Assembly (NCBI GenBank): GCA_947000775.1
Contig: CAMQGK010000242.1
Location: 3,515,001 to 3,579,000 of the forward strand
Length of the DNA: 64,000 nt
Direction: 5' to 3'
From: Pterois miles
Lineage: Eukaryota; Chordata; Actinopteri; Perciformes; Scorpaenidae
A program made the position numbers and the translations under genes. This document shows, piece by piece, positions 34,251 through 46,949 of the stretch (position 1 is the first letter of the stretch; each line of letters opens with the position of its first letter). Under the pieces are notes generated by a model. It ran no database searches, had not been told where the DNA came from, and saw nothing but the letters and a program-made list of their open reading frames with translations.

Positions 34251-36189
34251 GGATTAAACGAAGCATGCAAACCAAACTTAGAAAAATGAATATCGTACGA
34301 TAGCCTAAAATGACAGGAATCATTTTTGGGAAAATGTATTTCACATGCACTTTGATTTTTTAGTTTGGCTGATGTCTCATCTGCTAACATAGAGGGGGCA
34401 GGATTTATCACTGATACTGCAGCCTTTTGGGAGCTGCCATGTGGTCACTTTTTCTATACAGTCTATGGGTGGAGTTCACATCCAAGCAAGAACTAGTATC
34501 GCCCTATTTGGACCCTGTAATGCCACTGTCAGACTACTTGACATTTATGTCCTTCAGGTGCAGATTAGGTGATCATGGTTTATTGAATTTCTCCTGTAAG
34601 TTGTCAGGTGGCACATTAGACTCTGACCAGTTATGGCTTGTGGTCAAACCACACAGGATAAAACTGTCATGCCCAAAGATGCACATCCTGCATTTTTGTG
34701 TTAGCTGCTTTGGCATTGTTTTTTATTTATTTATTTCTTTATTTATTTATTTTTCATTTTCTTACATTGCTTTACAAGAAGCAAATAGGCTGTTAGTGCA
34801 AACATACAGGAATAGGCAGCTCTTGGATCCTCGGGTTCATGTGCTGCAGGAGTGTGCAAAGTTAAATAATCAAAGATGCAATTTATCACATATTCCTTCT
34901 GCTGTAAGTTCTGTCACGTATTCATACAGTATACTGACAAGCTTGGGAGATAATATTCTGTTCTCCTCCCACATCATCATCTATCTTAAGAGTTGTAATG
35001 CTTACTTTCCCCAAAGGTCGCACATTGAATGGCTTCCAGTGTATGAAAAAAAAAAAAAAAATTAAATTTGTTTTTCAAGTCAATGTGATGCACATATAAT
35101 GCTTGTAATACGCTATCAGTTCTACCTCAGTCCTCCTACAGTTACTCCCACAGGCCGTTATTATGAATAGTAACACAAGCTCAGTCAACCTGGATGGTCA
35201 AGTGAGGGTTAAAGAAAAAGAAATAAACTCATACTAAAGTATTGGCGTTTTCTGCTCAATCCCTCTCCATCATTCTTATATTGACCAAATTGCCTGTTCC
35301 TTCTCCTCTGTTCTGCCCACATCATTATCAGCCCATTATGCAGGCATTACCCCCAACATCGATTAATGATTAATGACTCTGCAAGGTAGAAGATTTCTGC
35401 AGGACAATGAAGCCCATGTTTCCTTTAAAGTGCACCTAAGTGTCTTAGAATAAGCAGCTGAGGGTGATGATGATACGCTGTTGGGATGACATGCTCTTAT
35501 CCTGACTAATTTCATTATAAATTTCATCAAATCAAAATTTAAAACAACTTTATCTCTCTCCATCACTCAAGTTATTGAGTGACCTGAGATACAATCTTCC
35601 TCCATCATTCATCAGGTTATTGAGCACATTATGACAGCCATCATGGACACACTAAATTGCAACAGTAGGCAGTAACTTCCCTTTCTTGAATAATGAAAGA
35701 GATGAAGTGAAAACGGAAGTCAGACTTCCGGCCCTCATACAGCAGTGACAGCTACTTCTACACAGTGACTGATGGCACAAAATTAAAAGCAATTATGATA
35801 CTTCATAAAGAATGGCTAATGTGACACTGAGGTGAAAGGACACCTAGATTTCTAAGTTGAATCCAGGTAATTTTTTTTTTGACTGTTTAATCATCGTTTC
35901 AACTGCATTTGAATATACAGTATATTCAATGTGTTGTTTACTTTGCTTTAAAATACACTTCTAAACCTGATTTAGCCCAGCTTTAATCTTTAACCTGCAT
36001 CTTCTACATTTGCAGCCCGTTCGCACTGAAATGCATTTGGCATGCAGTTAGAATGCCACTGTAGCTTTTGATGTATTTGTACACCATGTAGTCTGTAGAC
36101 TGCAGTGTAAAGGCATCCAGGTAAATATGCTCAGAGCTAGTGATGTTGAATAAAAAAAAAAAAAAAAAAAAATGAGTGAGACTGCATGG
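34251..36189. other. non-coding stretch; a 212-codon frame judged non-genic
   Basis: The long frame 34427-35065 has an odd composition, contains a TTTA-repeat-derived hydrophobic run and ends in a poly-A run, and resembles no known protein. Words of the form 'tcctcccacatcatcat' recur at about 34967, 35310, 36710 and 36830. Confidence 0.5.
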
Positions 36190-36425
36190 AGGGAGGGGAG
36201 GTGGATGGGTTCAACAAACACAGGACTTTCAATCAGGAGACCAGTGGTTGTGTACCAAAGTGTTGAGTGTGAGTCTGAAGTTTTGTTATGTACTCTGTAC
36301 TTCTTTTGCTTTGTTTGTGTACATATTTTACATAATTTACATGCTTATTTGAAGCCCAACCAGTTAAACCTGCCTAAACCTTACTGCAGCCGTTACCATA
36401 GTGACATAGTAAAATTACAAAAGAG
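36190..36425 (-). repeat. family A repeat, copy 6
   Basis: It starts 'ggaggtggatgggttcaac' with 'tttcaatcaggagacc', matching 52508 onward, and goes on to 'gcctaaaccttactg'. It is preceded by a poly-A run at 36151-36171. Confidence 0.65.
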
Positions 36426-37491
36426 GTGTACAATTGTTATTTATGCACCTTCACATAAGATGGGTTTGATATTACATAAAGTTGATTCGAGTGATGGGCA
36501 ACAAAATGGATTCTCCACGACCGATCCACAAATCTGAAATTAAACTGATTTTTCTTTTTTGAAATTTCATATCTTATTGTCTTGTGTGCACAAACAGGCA
36601 ATAGTGCATCCAACCAACTCTATTTTTAGCACTTCTAGATTGAGACTGGGTGTTAATCTCCCCGTGTAAGGAAGTACTGACTGAGTTCACTGTTCTCCTC
36701 TTTTGTTCCTCCCACATCATCAAGTGGTCATTACAGAGCAAAGACCTGGGATGGCTCTTTTTGGGTGGATGTTCCCTCTAATCGTGCAGATATTGAGCAC
36801 ATTGGGGGGCTAACATTTTCCTCTCTGTTCCTCCCACATTATCAGTTAGTCATTATGAAGGCTGAGTCATTAGTGTGCAGACAGATCGTTAATGCAGAGA
36901 CAGATCATTAAGAGCGCCCAGCTCTTTGTTCTTATTCAACAGGGAAGTATTATTTTCACACCTGAATGTTGTTCATCTTTGTGACAGTGAATGGGAGAAT
37001 AGAGCTGGATTTATGGACACAGACACTCTAAAGAAATCTGCTGTTGTCCCCTTATCGCAGTGTGTTAAGGTGATACCACAGGGAATTATTTTATTTTGTT
37101 ATATAATGCTTGATGATGTGCTAATGGTGGAGACAGAGCAGTATTTTCATTAGGTGATAGTTTAACTGAGCAGTGAGCATGTCTGAAATGCCTGCGGCAG
37201 TTCAGTGCAGTTATATTTCTATATATATAAAACAATTCACACTTTTTTATTTAATTGCTATTACACAATTTAGGCTTCCAACATTTACTATTTATTTGCC
37301 AAAGCTTGTATCTCTCCACAGTACTGGTTGTAATTGCCACCAACACTTCCTTCATGTGTCCAGGCTGGTCTCATACACTCTTCATAGCTATACCTATGAA
37401 AGGTAATGCACATTACTTTTTCTAATTAACAGATAAACAATTTGTGTAGTTCATATTATTGCAAACTTGGAAATATAAAGAGTACCAAACG
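36426..37491. other. non-coding stretch, nothing recognised
   Basis: It includes two of the 'ttcctcccaca' modules described under findings. No gene is visible. Confidence 0.5.
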
Positions 37492-37775
37492 CCACATAGG
37501 GAGGAGGTTGGGGCGGATGGGTGGGTTAAAAATTGCCAGACCTTGGTCCGGGAGACTGGCGTTCACGTGAAACCAGAAGTCACTGTTCAGTTATTTGTCA
37601 TGTAACTTATGTTAATAAGTAACATCATTTCCAGAGTTATTTTAACCCAAAGCATATGTTCCCAAAGCAAAGGAAGTTGTTTCCTGTGAAGATGGAAGTT
37701 TATTTTGAAAAGACTTTGTGTATGTAACATGTAGAACTTGACATGTGTTAGTGGACATTCGTAGAAAAACAAAAA
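37492..37775 (-). repeat. family A repeat, copy 7
   Basis: Blocks 'gggaggaggttggggcgga', 'gggagactggcgttcacgtg', 'gtttattttgaaaagac' and 'gacatgtgttagtggacatt' follow the family order. Two long A runs lie just beyond (37786-37800 and 37890-37906). Confidence 0.75.
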
Positions 37776-39478
37776 AGCGGAAATAAAAAAAAAAAAAAAG
37801 AAATTGTTCGATATCATATGAACTGTTATATGAGAATACGTTGATATGCCACCTACGCATGAATGGATGCAAATACAGCTTGATGAATAATAAAAAAAAA
37901 AAAAAAAGTGAAAACCTGGATGTTGAGGTTGTTGAATACAGAAAAACGAAGGGTTTCATGCTGTGTTATCCCGATGGTGTAGCTCACAAAATACAAAATT
38001 CAGTCTGAGAATGAATGAAAGAGTTGGATGGATTGGATCTTGGCTGAAATTATGTTAGAATATAATTACACAATAACTCATTATAAAACAAGAAACTGAC
38101 TAAACCGTTCAGCTTCAAATATTCAACCTCAAAATTGGTAACTGGTGTTAAATGTGTTCGTTAAAACATCCATTAAAAGTCTTAAACACACTCTGATAAT
38201 GCTGTGACTGTCATTGTGTTGCAATGTTTTGTGTAGCCAGTCACCGAACACATTTATGAGTCACTGAATGGCTTTTGACATTTCCAGCTTGCTACCATGT
38301 TGTCGTTCCTGCCTACATTTAACCACCAGATCACTGAGGGCAGACCCTCATTTAAAATGATGACAAGTTAAAAAATAAATGAACAAAGCAAACATGGGGG
38401 TAAAAACAAATGATATAATAAGTCAGATAAATAAAACAAAGAGATCAGTTTAACAATTGTATGTAGGGATAAAAACAAGTATAAAAACTGGATAACTATA
38501 CTGCACAAAGGTGGACACAATATTATGAACACCTCACAGTATCGAATGTGATCTACAATAATCCTGCAGTGCAACTGATTCTTAGCTAAGTCCCGCCCCT
38601 CAAACAGACAGGCCAATCCTGGCGGAGAATTGGCTCCAACAGTTGTAGCAGCAGTTGGCGGTGCTTAGCAAAGGGTGAATTCTTCCTACCTTTGTGAACA
38701 ACATGTTGCTTTACCTCCTATTGTCATGCATTTGCATTCGACTGACTTTGATAGTTGATATAGTAACTGATATAGTAACTATAGTAACTGATACTGAAAT
38801 CTTCCCACCACAACCTAAAAATAAATGCAGTACATGAACAATTTTAAATATAGTGCAACAACACAGCAGATTGTGTCCTTAAATATTAGCAAATACTGAA
38901 TGGCATAGCATGAAACAATGAACATCACAAGCTTCATATGGTATTATTTCCTTCCACACCTAATATCTTATGTCATGCTCTACATTGTGATCCCCATAGT
39001 CAGTTCCTGTTTTATACAACATGGGTTTATAGGATAAAGGAAGTGAAGGACAAATATCATTTTCCCACATATTAAACCATATTTTTCTATAGTGTGGACT
39101 GTTCCCACATCTTTAAAAGCTATGAACAGAAACCCCTGCGGGGCCTGAACTTTCCCCAGCTGGTGGTCTTTGCTGTAATATGAAATGGAATCAATATGGT
39201 GGCCATGCAGAAACACATTCAGGCACTCACTTCAGGTTCATTTCATTCTCCATCCTTGTGTCATTATGTTCTAGCTAACAGTGGACTCCTGTCAATTCTT
39301 ACAATACAAGGAAGGAACTTTTCCTCTAATGTGCAGCAACACAAAGTGTATTCTCAGTCTATCTGTATATAAATGCAAATATATTTTAAAATGGACTAAA
39401 ATTAAACTAAAGTTTATTTTTGAACCAAAAATTGTTTCGTAAAGTCTGATGTTAAATGTATTTGGGTGATTCATTTAT
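37776..39478. other. AT-rich non-coding stretch, nothing recognised
   Basis: A short tandem 'atatagtaactg' occurs near 38757-38800. The part from 38515 to 38660 reads like a dispersed repeat edge but has no second copy here. Confidence 0.5.
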
Positions 39479-39722
39479 CGTATTTTTTGGCACTATAAGC
39501 ACTTAAAATCGCCAACTGTTTAACTCAGACACTGATGATGAAGAATTTGATGGATTTGTGGAAGAGGAATGAAAGTGAGTGTGTTGTTGTGTATTTCATG
39601 TGTTACTACTGAAAAATGTTGAGAGTTATTGAGTTATTAAATTAACTGAAAAAAGTTTGACTTATCTGACTGTTTTGTTTCGCTTAATGCGCCTTATAAT
39701 GCGGTTCGCCTAAAAATACGGT
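39479..39722 (+). mobile_element. short pogo-like element: terminal repeats plus transposase C-terminal tail
   Basis: The left end 'cgtattttttggcactataa' and the right end, which reads 'taccgtatttttaggcg' on the minus strand, form imperfect terminal inverted repeats. Between them lies the codon run for 'SDTDDEEFDGFVEEE' and a stop, the acidic tail found at the end of pogo-like transposases. The left terminal repeat is fused almost directly to the tail, so nearly the whole gene was deleted, giving a MITE-like derivative. It uses the same kind of ends as the remnant at 10093. Confidence 0.75.
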
Positions 39723-39800
39723 AAATGAAATGAAATTATCTTACTGTTGACCATATTCTGATTGTTTTCTGACACTTTTCTCAACTGGAAGGCCACTGTA

Positions 39801-40045
39801 GAGGACACGTCATCATGTTTCCTCCACTAAAAGGGCACCTTTAGAGGACACCATCACATTTTCTCCACTGGAGGGGCACCCTAGAGGACACCATCACATT
39901 TTCTCCACTGGAGGGGTACCCTTAGAGGACACCATCACATTTTCTCCACTGGCCCAACCAAATTTCTGGCAACACGGAGGGGTACCCTTAGAGGACACCA
40001 TCACATTTTCTCTACTTGAGGGCACCCTAGAGGACACCTCATCAT
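39801..40045 (+). repeat. minisatellite with a 40-bp unit, six copies
   Basis: The word GAGGACACC (GAGGACACG in the first copy) begins units at 39801, 39844, 39884, 39925, 39991 and 40030. The central units also share 'atcacattttctccactgg' and 'aggggcaccc'. The spacing is 43, 40, 41, 66 and 39; the 66 comes from a 25-bp insertion ('caaatttctggcaacac'). Confidence 0.9.
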
Positions 40046-40193
40046 CGTTTGTTAGTGTTGATTTACAGCATGATTTGATTTGATTTTTATTGTGGGTATA
40101 AGTCCAAGAGTGGACTGCCAAAATGTCCCCTGTTGGCCGGGTGGTCCACTGTCGGTGAATGCATAGGTCCACTGTCGGAGAGGTATGTTTGTA

Positions 40194-40194
<1 letters not shown>

Positions 40195-40229
<35 letters not shown>
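40195..40229. repeat. (CA)n microsatellite
   Basis: About 17 CA units. Confidence 0.97.
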
Positions 40230-40233
<4 letters not shown>

Positions 40234-40613
40234 AACATTAGAACATGCACACCATGGTCATTCATCCAGGCAGTGAGTTGAGTAATGAGTGGTTTCAGTG
40301 AAAGGGACAGCTCACCTTCTTACCAACCCGTCTCAAGGAGACTTCTGATCACTGTTGTCAGCCACTGCTAAGCACGTTAAATGGATACCACACTGTCCGA
40401 GGGTGTGTGTGTGATTTGAGATGCAGTTAAATGTGTGTGTATGTGAAAAGGAAGGAAACAGGTCTAAGTTTACATCTTTTTTCATATGTGTGTAAAATAG
40501 ATTGTGTCTGATGTATGTGTGTATTTGTGTGTGAGAGTGGTAATCCCAAACACCTTACATCGGTCTCCCATTACGATTAGGACAGACCCACTGATAGAGG
40601 TATAATGGACTTT

Positions 40614-40616
<3 letters not shown>

Positions 40617-40663
<47 letters not shown>
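40617..40663. repeat. (GT)n microsatellite
   Basis: About 23 GT units, inverted to the CA tract 390 bp upstream. Confidence 0.97.
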
Positions 40664-40664
<1 letters not shown>

Positions 40665-42316
40665 ATGTGTGCACATGTGTGTGAAGGGAGCATTTAGCAG
40701 CCAATCAATCACAAGCTGTCAGATGGCTAAGTGTGGGGAACAGTGTCAGCAAAGGTGACACACACGTGCACGCTCATGCTCACATGCACACATATACACA
40801 TGTACTGCAGGACACACAGGAACAAAACTTCAGTCAGTGAGTGGGGAAACAATTCAGAGGGAGGTTATTTAAGCATTCAGGTATAGCCTCTTATCTTCTA
40901 GCCTCTTATCTTCTTATCGTCTAAACTTACAGTTTACTTGAATATCTGGAACATTCTGGGTTGAACAGGTCGTCACGTTTAAACAACAACACAGCAACAA
41001 CAATCCATTGAAATGACCTACAGTATATGAGTGGTTTGTGGTCTGCAATCTCTATGGTGAAGGTCTGACTAAGTTTAGGCCACTGAGGCCTCTTTATTAA
41101 GGGGGGGGAAAGTTTGGGGTCGGTGGGAGACACTGAACACGTTACCACATGTTTGGTAAATACTTGCACATCTGTCCACCGAGACTTTTTTGCAGTGGTA
41201 TAACAACATCATGCTTCTTATGCCTTAACTACAAATTCATGATTACACCACATGACCACAAAAGGCGTTTGAGGGATTGCCTCTACGCAGCTCTCAACAT
41301 GGCTGCCACAGAGCTGGCGGCTTGCTAGCGTTGCTAACATTGCAAACAATGGGCAACAGTTCAGGCGCTATGCTTCCACACCAACGCTGTCAGTCAGGAC
41401 AACGTGATCAGCTGTAAATCGCCATATGAGAGGGAAGCAGGGCCCGTCGGCCAGCCAGTGGGGCGTCCTCACATCCAGTAACCTGCGCTAAAAAGAAGAA
41501 TGAAATCAGCAGAACGAAGCCTCTTAGATGAGTAAACTGTTCCAATGTTTAACTGGATATTGAAATCCAATGCTAATAGCGCATAATCTGAACACCAGGT
41601 CCTCCAAGTTTAGACAGAAGTCCTTGGTTGTAATTGCCATCCAGAACACCGCCATCAGCAGAACAATATCATTTATCAGTGTCCTCAAAACTGTTATTGA
41701 TGCAACAGTAAAACAATTGTCTGAAGTGACACAGCCATGATTAAGGTTAGATTTTTAGATTTTTTAGGTTTTTAGTTGGTTAGATAAAAGCACAAAAACA
41801 GATTACGGTTGTCTCAACTGCATCTCCATGAAGACACAGCTGGCGTCAAAATATTAGTCTTTAATAAAGCTGATTGCCTTAAATCTGTGTGCTTTAGGAC
41901 CTGATCTCTGTGAGCACCGGACAGGCCTACTATTCCTTATGAAACTGTCGAAACCCATTTAACCACCTTTCTTCACTCAGATTACAGTTATGATTTTGGT
42001 TAAAAGAAACTCTGTCTTTTGCCAGATTTGTGTCCATTTTGAGACTTTAAAACAAGGTCTAAAATTGTAATTTGTATTATCAAAGGTCACCGAGGCTGCA
42101 CTCTTCTGCTGGATGGCTGAATATAATCTCTCACATATTGCACACAATAAAAAAGGCATCACTAACATTCATCGCAGCACACTGGATAAACACATATTCA
42201 AAAAAAGCAAACACATACTGCACATACAGTCTTCAGGGACTCAGATCACACTCACACATTTAAAGACATAACACCTTGTTGCATTTAATAATCACAGATT
42301 GAGGCCGTAGCAAGTG

Positions 42317-42317
<1 letters not shown>
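40664..42317. other. non-coding stretch, nothing recognised
   Basis: The segment 41215-41480 ('atggctgccacagagctgg' and following) has a repeat-like look but no second copy in the window. Confidence 0.45.

Positions 42318-42356
<39 letters not shown>
42318..42356. repeat. (CA)n microsatellite
   Basis: About 19 CA units. Confidence 0.97.
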
Positions 42357-42357
<1 letters not shown>

Positions 42358-43306
42358 CAACTCTGAAATGTTTGTTTGGTATTAGCCTAAAGGGCAGACA
42401 ATGTAAACATGAAAGCACCTCTCAGTGTGAGGCTGGCTGTGTGGATCTGTGAGCTATTATGTCTGACGCCTGTGAGTGTGTGTGATAGTATGTGGAAGCT
42501 CTCTGTGTAAACAGAACGACACTTTGACCTGAAGAGTTGTTTATATACGGAATTAAAGAGATTAAAACTGACAGTAAACCTAATGAGAAGTCTGGATTAA
42601 AATGCAGAAGATCACAAAGAGCACAGATACACTGCACTACTTCTCTTTAGTAGCATGTCCCAATAGCAGCGAAACACACTTGCATAAAAAGACACTTGCA
42701 TACTGACGTGATCTTTTCTATAAAGAAGAAAAAGTAAAGAGTGCAAACAACATTTTATAAAGAACCCAAAGAAAAACATGACTGCAGAATAATGGAAGTC
42801 AATTACTTATGTTGTCTAACATTTCACACACAGACAGAACTAAAGTCGTGTGATTGAATGTGTAGATGTATTAAAGCTTTAATATGTGTAAAATGTATTG
42901 CAATATGTAGTGAAGTAAAGAGTACAGTACTCTGAGATGTAGTGGAGTAGTGGAATAGTTAAGTATCCTAAAATGGAAATACTACTAAGAAAAGCAGAAG
43001 AAAATTGCACTGTAGTACTGTATAACTGTCAGCATCAGCCAGGAGCATTTAATATTCAGCGATAACCACTTCCAGTTCTAGACAGTTCAGAAAGCAAAAA
43101 TGGTTTTAAACTTTTCTCTTAACTGTAGTTCAGTAGTGTAAATGTCTCAAAAACTTTGTGACACATCATGAAAAAATAAGAAGAAACAAACAAGACGAAA
43201 AAATAAAAATAGGTGAATCTTTACCCACAAGGAGTGCGATGCGAAGTACCTGCAACTGGATCTCCTTAAATCAACTCAAACACAATCCCACCGGACACAA
43301 CTATTG

Positions 43307-43307
<1 letters not shown>
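42357..43307. other. non-coding stretch, nothing recognised
   Basis: AT-rich sequence with no coding signal. Confidence 0.5.

Positions 43308-43353
<46 letters not shown>
43308..43353. repeat. (CA)n microsatellite
   Basis: About 23 CA units. Confidence 0.97.
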
Positions 43354-43356
<3 letters not shown>

Positions 43357-43852
43357 TTAAATCCCAGTACAGTACAATACAAACACAGCCACTGATGAGC
43401 TGCTGTCAAATATGAGCAAAACAATCCATCGACAAATATTTGTTGTGACAAGGGACAAACCAAATGCTAATCCACAGACACAACAGAGGAATAAATCTGT
43501 GAACAACCGCAAGATTGACTGGAAAGTTAGTGGAGAGGAATCGTATTTAAGTATTCAAAGAAACAAGCAAATGAGAACAAAACAGAAAGAAGAGCAAAGA
43601 CAGAAAACAAACAACATCAGCAGAGACAGAAATGTTCTAAACTTAGGGGTTAGGTGTAGGTGAAGAGTGCATCTCAAAGATTTCATACACAATTCATGGT
43701 CTGAATCAACACATTACATTCATTTCCTGTACTCTAACCCCAACAACTTGTTACAGATGTGCAGCCTGGTAAAATGTCCTGACTGTGGAGGATTTTCCTT
43801 GTCGCTCAGTAACCTTATGTGGATATCTGGTTCTCATAATGAAAATACTAGT

Positions 43853-43853
<1 letters not shown>

Positions 43854-43909
<56 letters not shown>
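43854..43909. repeat. (CA)n microsatellite
   Basis: About 28 CA units. Confidence 0.97.
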
Positions 43910-43911
<2 letters not shown>

Positions 43912-44249
43912 TCCCCTGCTGTATCACACTCCAAATAGCCATTTCATTATTCAGAAGTTGAGTCCCAGGGGGGATAAATTAAGAAGCTGCTGAAGTGTGT
44001 CTGTGAATGTGCACATTGAGTCACCTCAAGGACATTCACCTCAAATGTGGCTTTAGATCGCTTCTATACTGTATTTCTTCTTAGGGTGGCTCTATATGCC
44101 CATGCTTTATCATGTGGATGTTATTTTGATTTAATATTAATTAAGAAATCATTTATTTCTCACTATGGTCCACTACATATGTTTTCCATTTTGTTTTCCA
44201 GTGACAGATATTTTACCTCCCATAGATTGTAAATAAGAAGTGTCACATT

Positions 44250-44750
44250 GGCATCAACTGTTAGTTTGTAGACTGCTGTTTTGAAACCTAGAGTCTGGCA
44301 TTCTGGCGATTGCCAGCTTGGTTGCTTGGTTGCAACCATAAGTGATATGAGAGAGTGGAGCTAAGTACAACCACCCCCTGAATCATACCAAAAATGTCAT
44401 AATTAACTTTCATGAACTGAAAACTGGGTTAAAGTTCAAAGACAAAAACTCCCAGACCAGACAGCTCCACAGTAGGTAGCCCCACCATAAAACATTTCCT
44501 ACTTTATGGTCTATTTGACTCTAAATAGAGCCATAATTTACTAAATGAACATCATGCTGTATTGAAGAAGACTTGAAACTAGTGATTGAGATCATAAACT
44601 CCTGTTTGCAATGTTTACTGAGGTAATAAATCAGAGAGAAGTAGGCTCATTTTCTCATAGACTTCTATACAATCACACTTCTGTTAGAAACCAGAAGAGT
44701 CGCCCCTCTGCTGGCTGTTAGGAGGAATGCAGGTTTAAAGCGTGACACTG
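44250..44750. repeat. probable dispersed repeat, unclassified
   Basis: This segment ('gccagcttggttgcttggtt', 'ctcccagaccagacagctcc', 'cccctctgctggctgtta') is familiar to me as a non-coding sequence dispersed in percomorph genomes. No second copy lies in the window, so this is recognition only, and no class or ends are given. Confidence 0.4.
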
Positions 44751-45578
44751 ATGCTTTGGTGATATTTCAGGTTGGTTTAAGATCTTGTTAGAGCCTGTAA
44801 GTGGGTTTACAGTTGGCAGATTTCTAATATGTTTTATGTTGTGAATTATGCTTTTTTATTGTCATTAGGAATGATGTGATTGTTGAAAATATTCATTCAC
44901 GTTTTGTTGTTTTCAGCTAGTATGTTGATCCACTAGTGATTCTGCACAGTTCAGTTTCTGTTCCATGTATTGTTGTGAGTGATGCTTAATGTCCACTTAT
45001 CCACTTGCCCTTTGAAGCATTTTTTGTACAGTATAGATTGAATTTAATATACAGTAATATTTGCTGTGTTTAATTAGGCCTATGTTCCCTACTTACTGAG
45101 GCTACAAAAAAACACAAAACATTATCTGTTTCTGTTCAACTAGATTTACTTCATTTCAAACAGAGAGCACATACAGTATATGACTATGAATGGATAACAC
45201 TAACTGAGTAAAACCAAACTGTTGAGTTTTTATCAAATGATGCAAAAATGTGCATTCAAAACACATAACTCGGGACAATTTAATTTACAACTGAGCGGTG
45301 TCTGATAGCACGTATTCAAAACACTTTCCGGACTTTTCTTAATCTCACTTGATAAATGAGCCGCGCTGTGAGGAAAGAGCACTTTCTGAGCACCCATAAG
45401 CCCTCTAAACAGATTACAAAGACTTATGGGTAAATAGAGGCAGCGGGGGTGAAAAAAAGCCAACATCCTTTTTAATAGAGCTTCCTGGAAGCAGAGTGCG
45501 GTAATGTGACGCAACTGTTTCTCTTCCCGTCACTCGTTGATGAGAAATAAATGAATGAGATTAAGGTTTTAACGCTGC

Positions 45579-45579
<1 letters not shown>
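44751..45579. other. non-coding stretch, nothing recognised
   Basis: No gene or repeat copy could be supported. Confidence 0.5.

Positions 45580-45673
<94 letters not shown>
45580..45673. repeat. long (TG)n microsatellite
   Basis: About 46 uninterrupted TG units, the longest dinucleotide tract in the window. Confidence 0.98.
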
Positions 45674-45674
<1 letters not shown>

Positions 45675-45999
45675 GGTGTGTCAGAGGGATAAAGAAAGAG
45701 TGATATTATGATACGGCTGCAAGAGGTTCAGTTTGCTCTCTTTTCAAAGTGGTTTGAGCTGTGTGGTTGGAATGGTCCACAGTGTGTGTGGGTTTGTCTG
45801 GATATGAAAGAGGTCATCTCGGTTTCTTTCAGAGATATTGATAGATATGACCTTAAACCTGACCTCTGCAGCACACTGTACAATACATGTGAGCACACAG
45901 TGGGACTGTGCAACTGACTTTTTTCTTTTCCTCATATCAAGTCACATCAAGTTAATTTTATTTTAATGCAAAAATAATAAGTCAATCTTTCGGAGGTTG

Positions 46000-46575
46000 T
46001 AGTGGCTCATTTTTAAAGCTAGAGTGAAGATCTGGCCTCCTAAAACTAGAAACCCTGTGGAGTCCACCAACCTTGCTAGCTTGTCACAAAGGATGCTAAA
46101 TAACTAAATAACTACACTAAATAATGCTTTGAACATGCACCAGATTTTGGTGATGGAAAACTGTCATGGCCATTTTCAAAGGGGTCCGTTGACCTCTGAC
46201 CTCCAGATGTGTGAATGTAGATGGGTTCTCTGGGTCCCCACCAGTCTCCCCTTTACAGACATGCCCACTTTCTGATAGTCCCAGTCAGTCTGGATCAAGT
46301 CATAGTCAAGTCAGCACTCTGACACACTGACAGCTGTTGTTGCCTGTTGGGCTGCAGTTTGCCATGTTTTGATTGGAGCAGATTTTTATGCTAAAGTCAG
46401 AACCTGTGAGGGTTTCTGGACAATATCTGTCACTGATTTGTGTTGTTAATTACTATATACATATATTTGCATGAAGCACAATATTTGCCCACTCCTATGT
46501 TGATAAGAGTATTAAATAATTGATAAATCTCCCTTAAAGGTACGTTTTGAACAGGTAAAAAAATGTGGTATGAAC
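46000..46575. repeat. probable dispersed repeat, unclassified
   Basis: Segments such as 'ccattttcaaaggggtccg', 'cagctgttgttgcctgttgg', 'gggtttctggacaatatctg' and 'ttgataagagtattaaata' are ones I recognise as a common percomorph dispersed repeat. No second copy is in the window. Not coding. Confidence 0.5.
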
Positions 46576-46911
46576 TATGGTCATCATCATTTATAATATT
46601 TCAATCGTCTGGCAGTACTAATATTATTAGATAATTGTTATTATTAGATAATATTGGACAAGAAAATTATATACCCATTAATTGCAATTGGAATAGGGCT
46701 TACGTCCAAAAAAAAAAAAAAAAAAGCAAGGGAGTGATTTTCAAGCATCCTAACTTCCTCTGCCTGTTTGAGTTGTGTTTACTGCTATTGATCCGTACTG
46801 TAATAACCTTCAGCCACCTGAACTGATGATAACTGTGTAACAAATAAAGCACAATGTAAGAGAGAATGAGAGAGGCGTACAGAAGGTATAGAGACTAAAT
46901 AAACAGGTTGC

Positions 46912-46914
<3 letters not shown>

Positions 46915-46947
<33 letters not shown>
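46915..46947. repeat. (CA)n microsatellite
   Basis: About 16 CA units; a shorter CA tract follows at 47048-47066. Confidence 0.95.

Positions 46948-46949
<2 letters not shown>

Noticed and set aside
34427..35065. 212-codon open frame on the plus strand
   Set aside because: It resembles no known protein, includes a low-complexity hydrophobic run from a TTTA repeat and ends in a poly-A-coded lysine run.
39801..40045. CRISPR-like array
   Set aside because: The units are tandem and nearly contiguous without unique spacers of constant length, and the host is a eukaryote.
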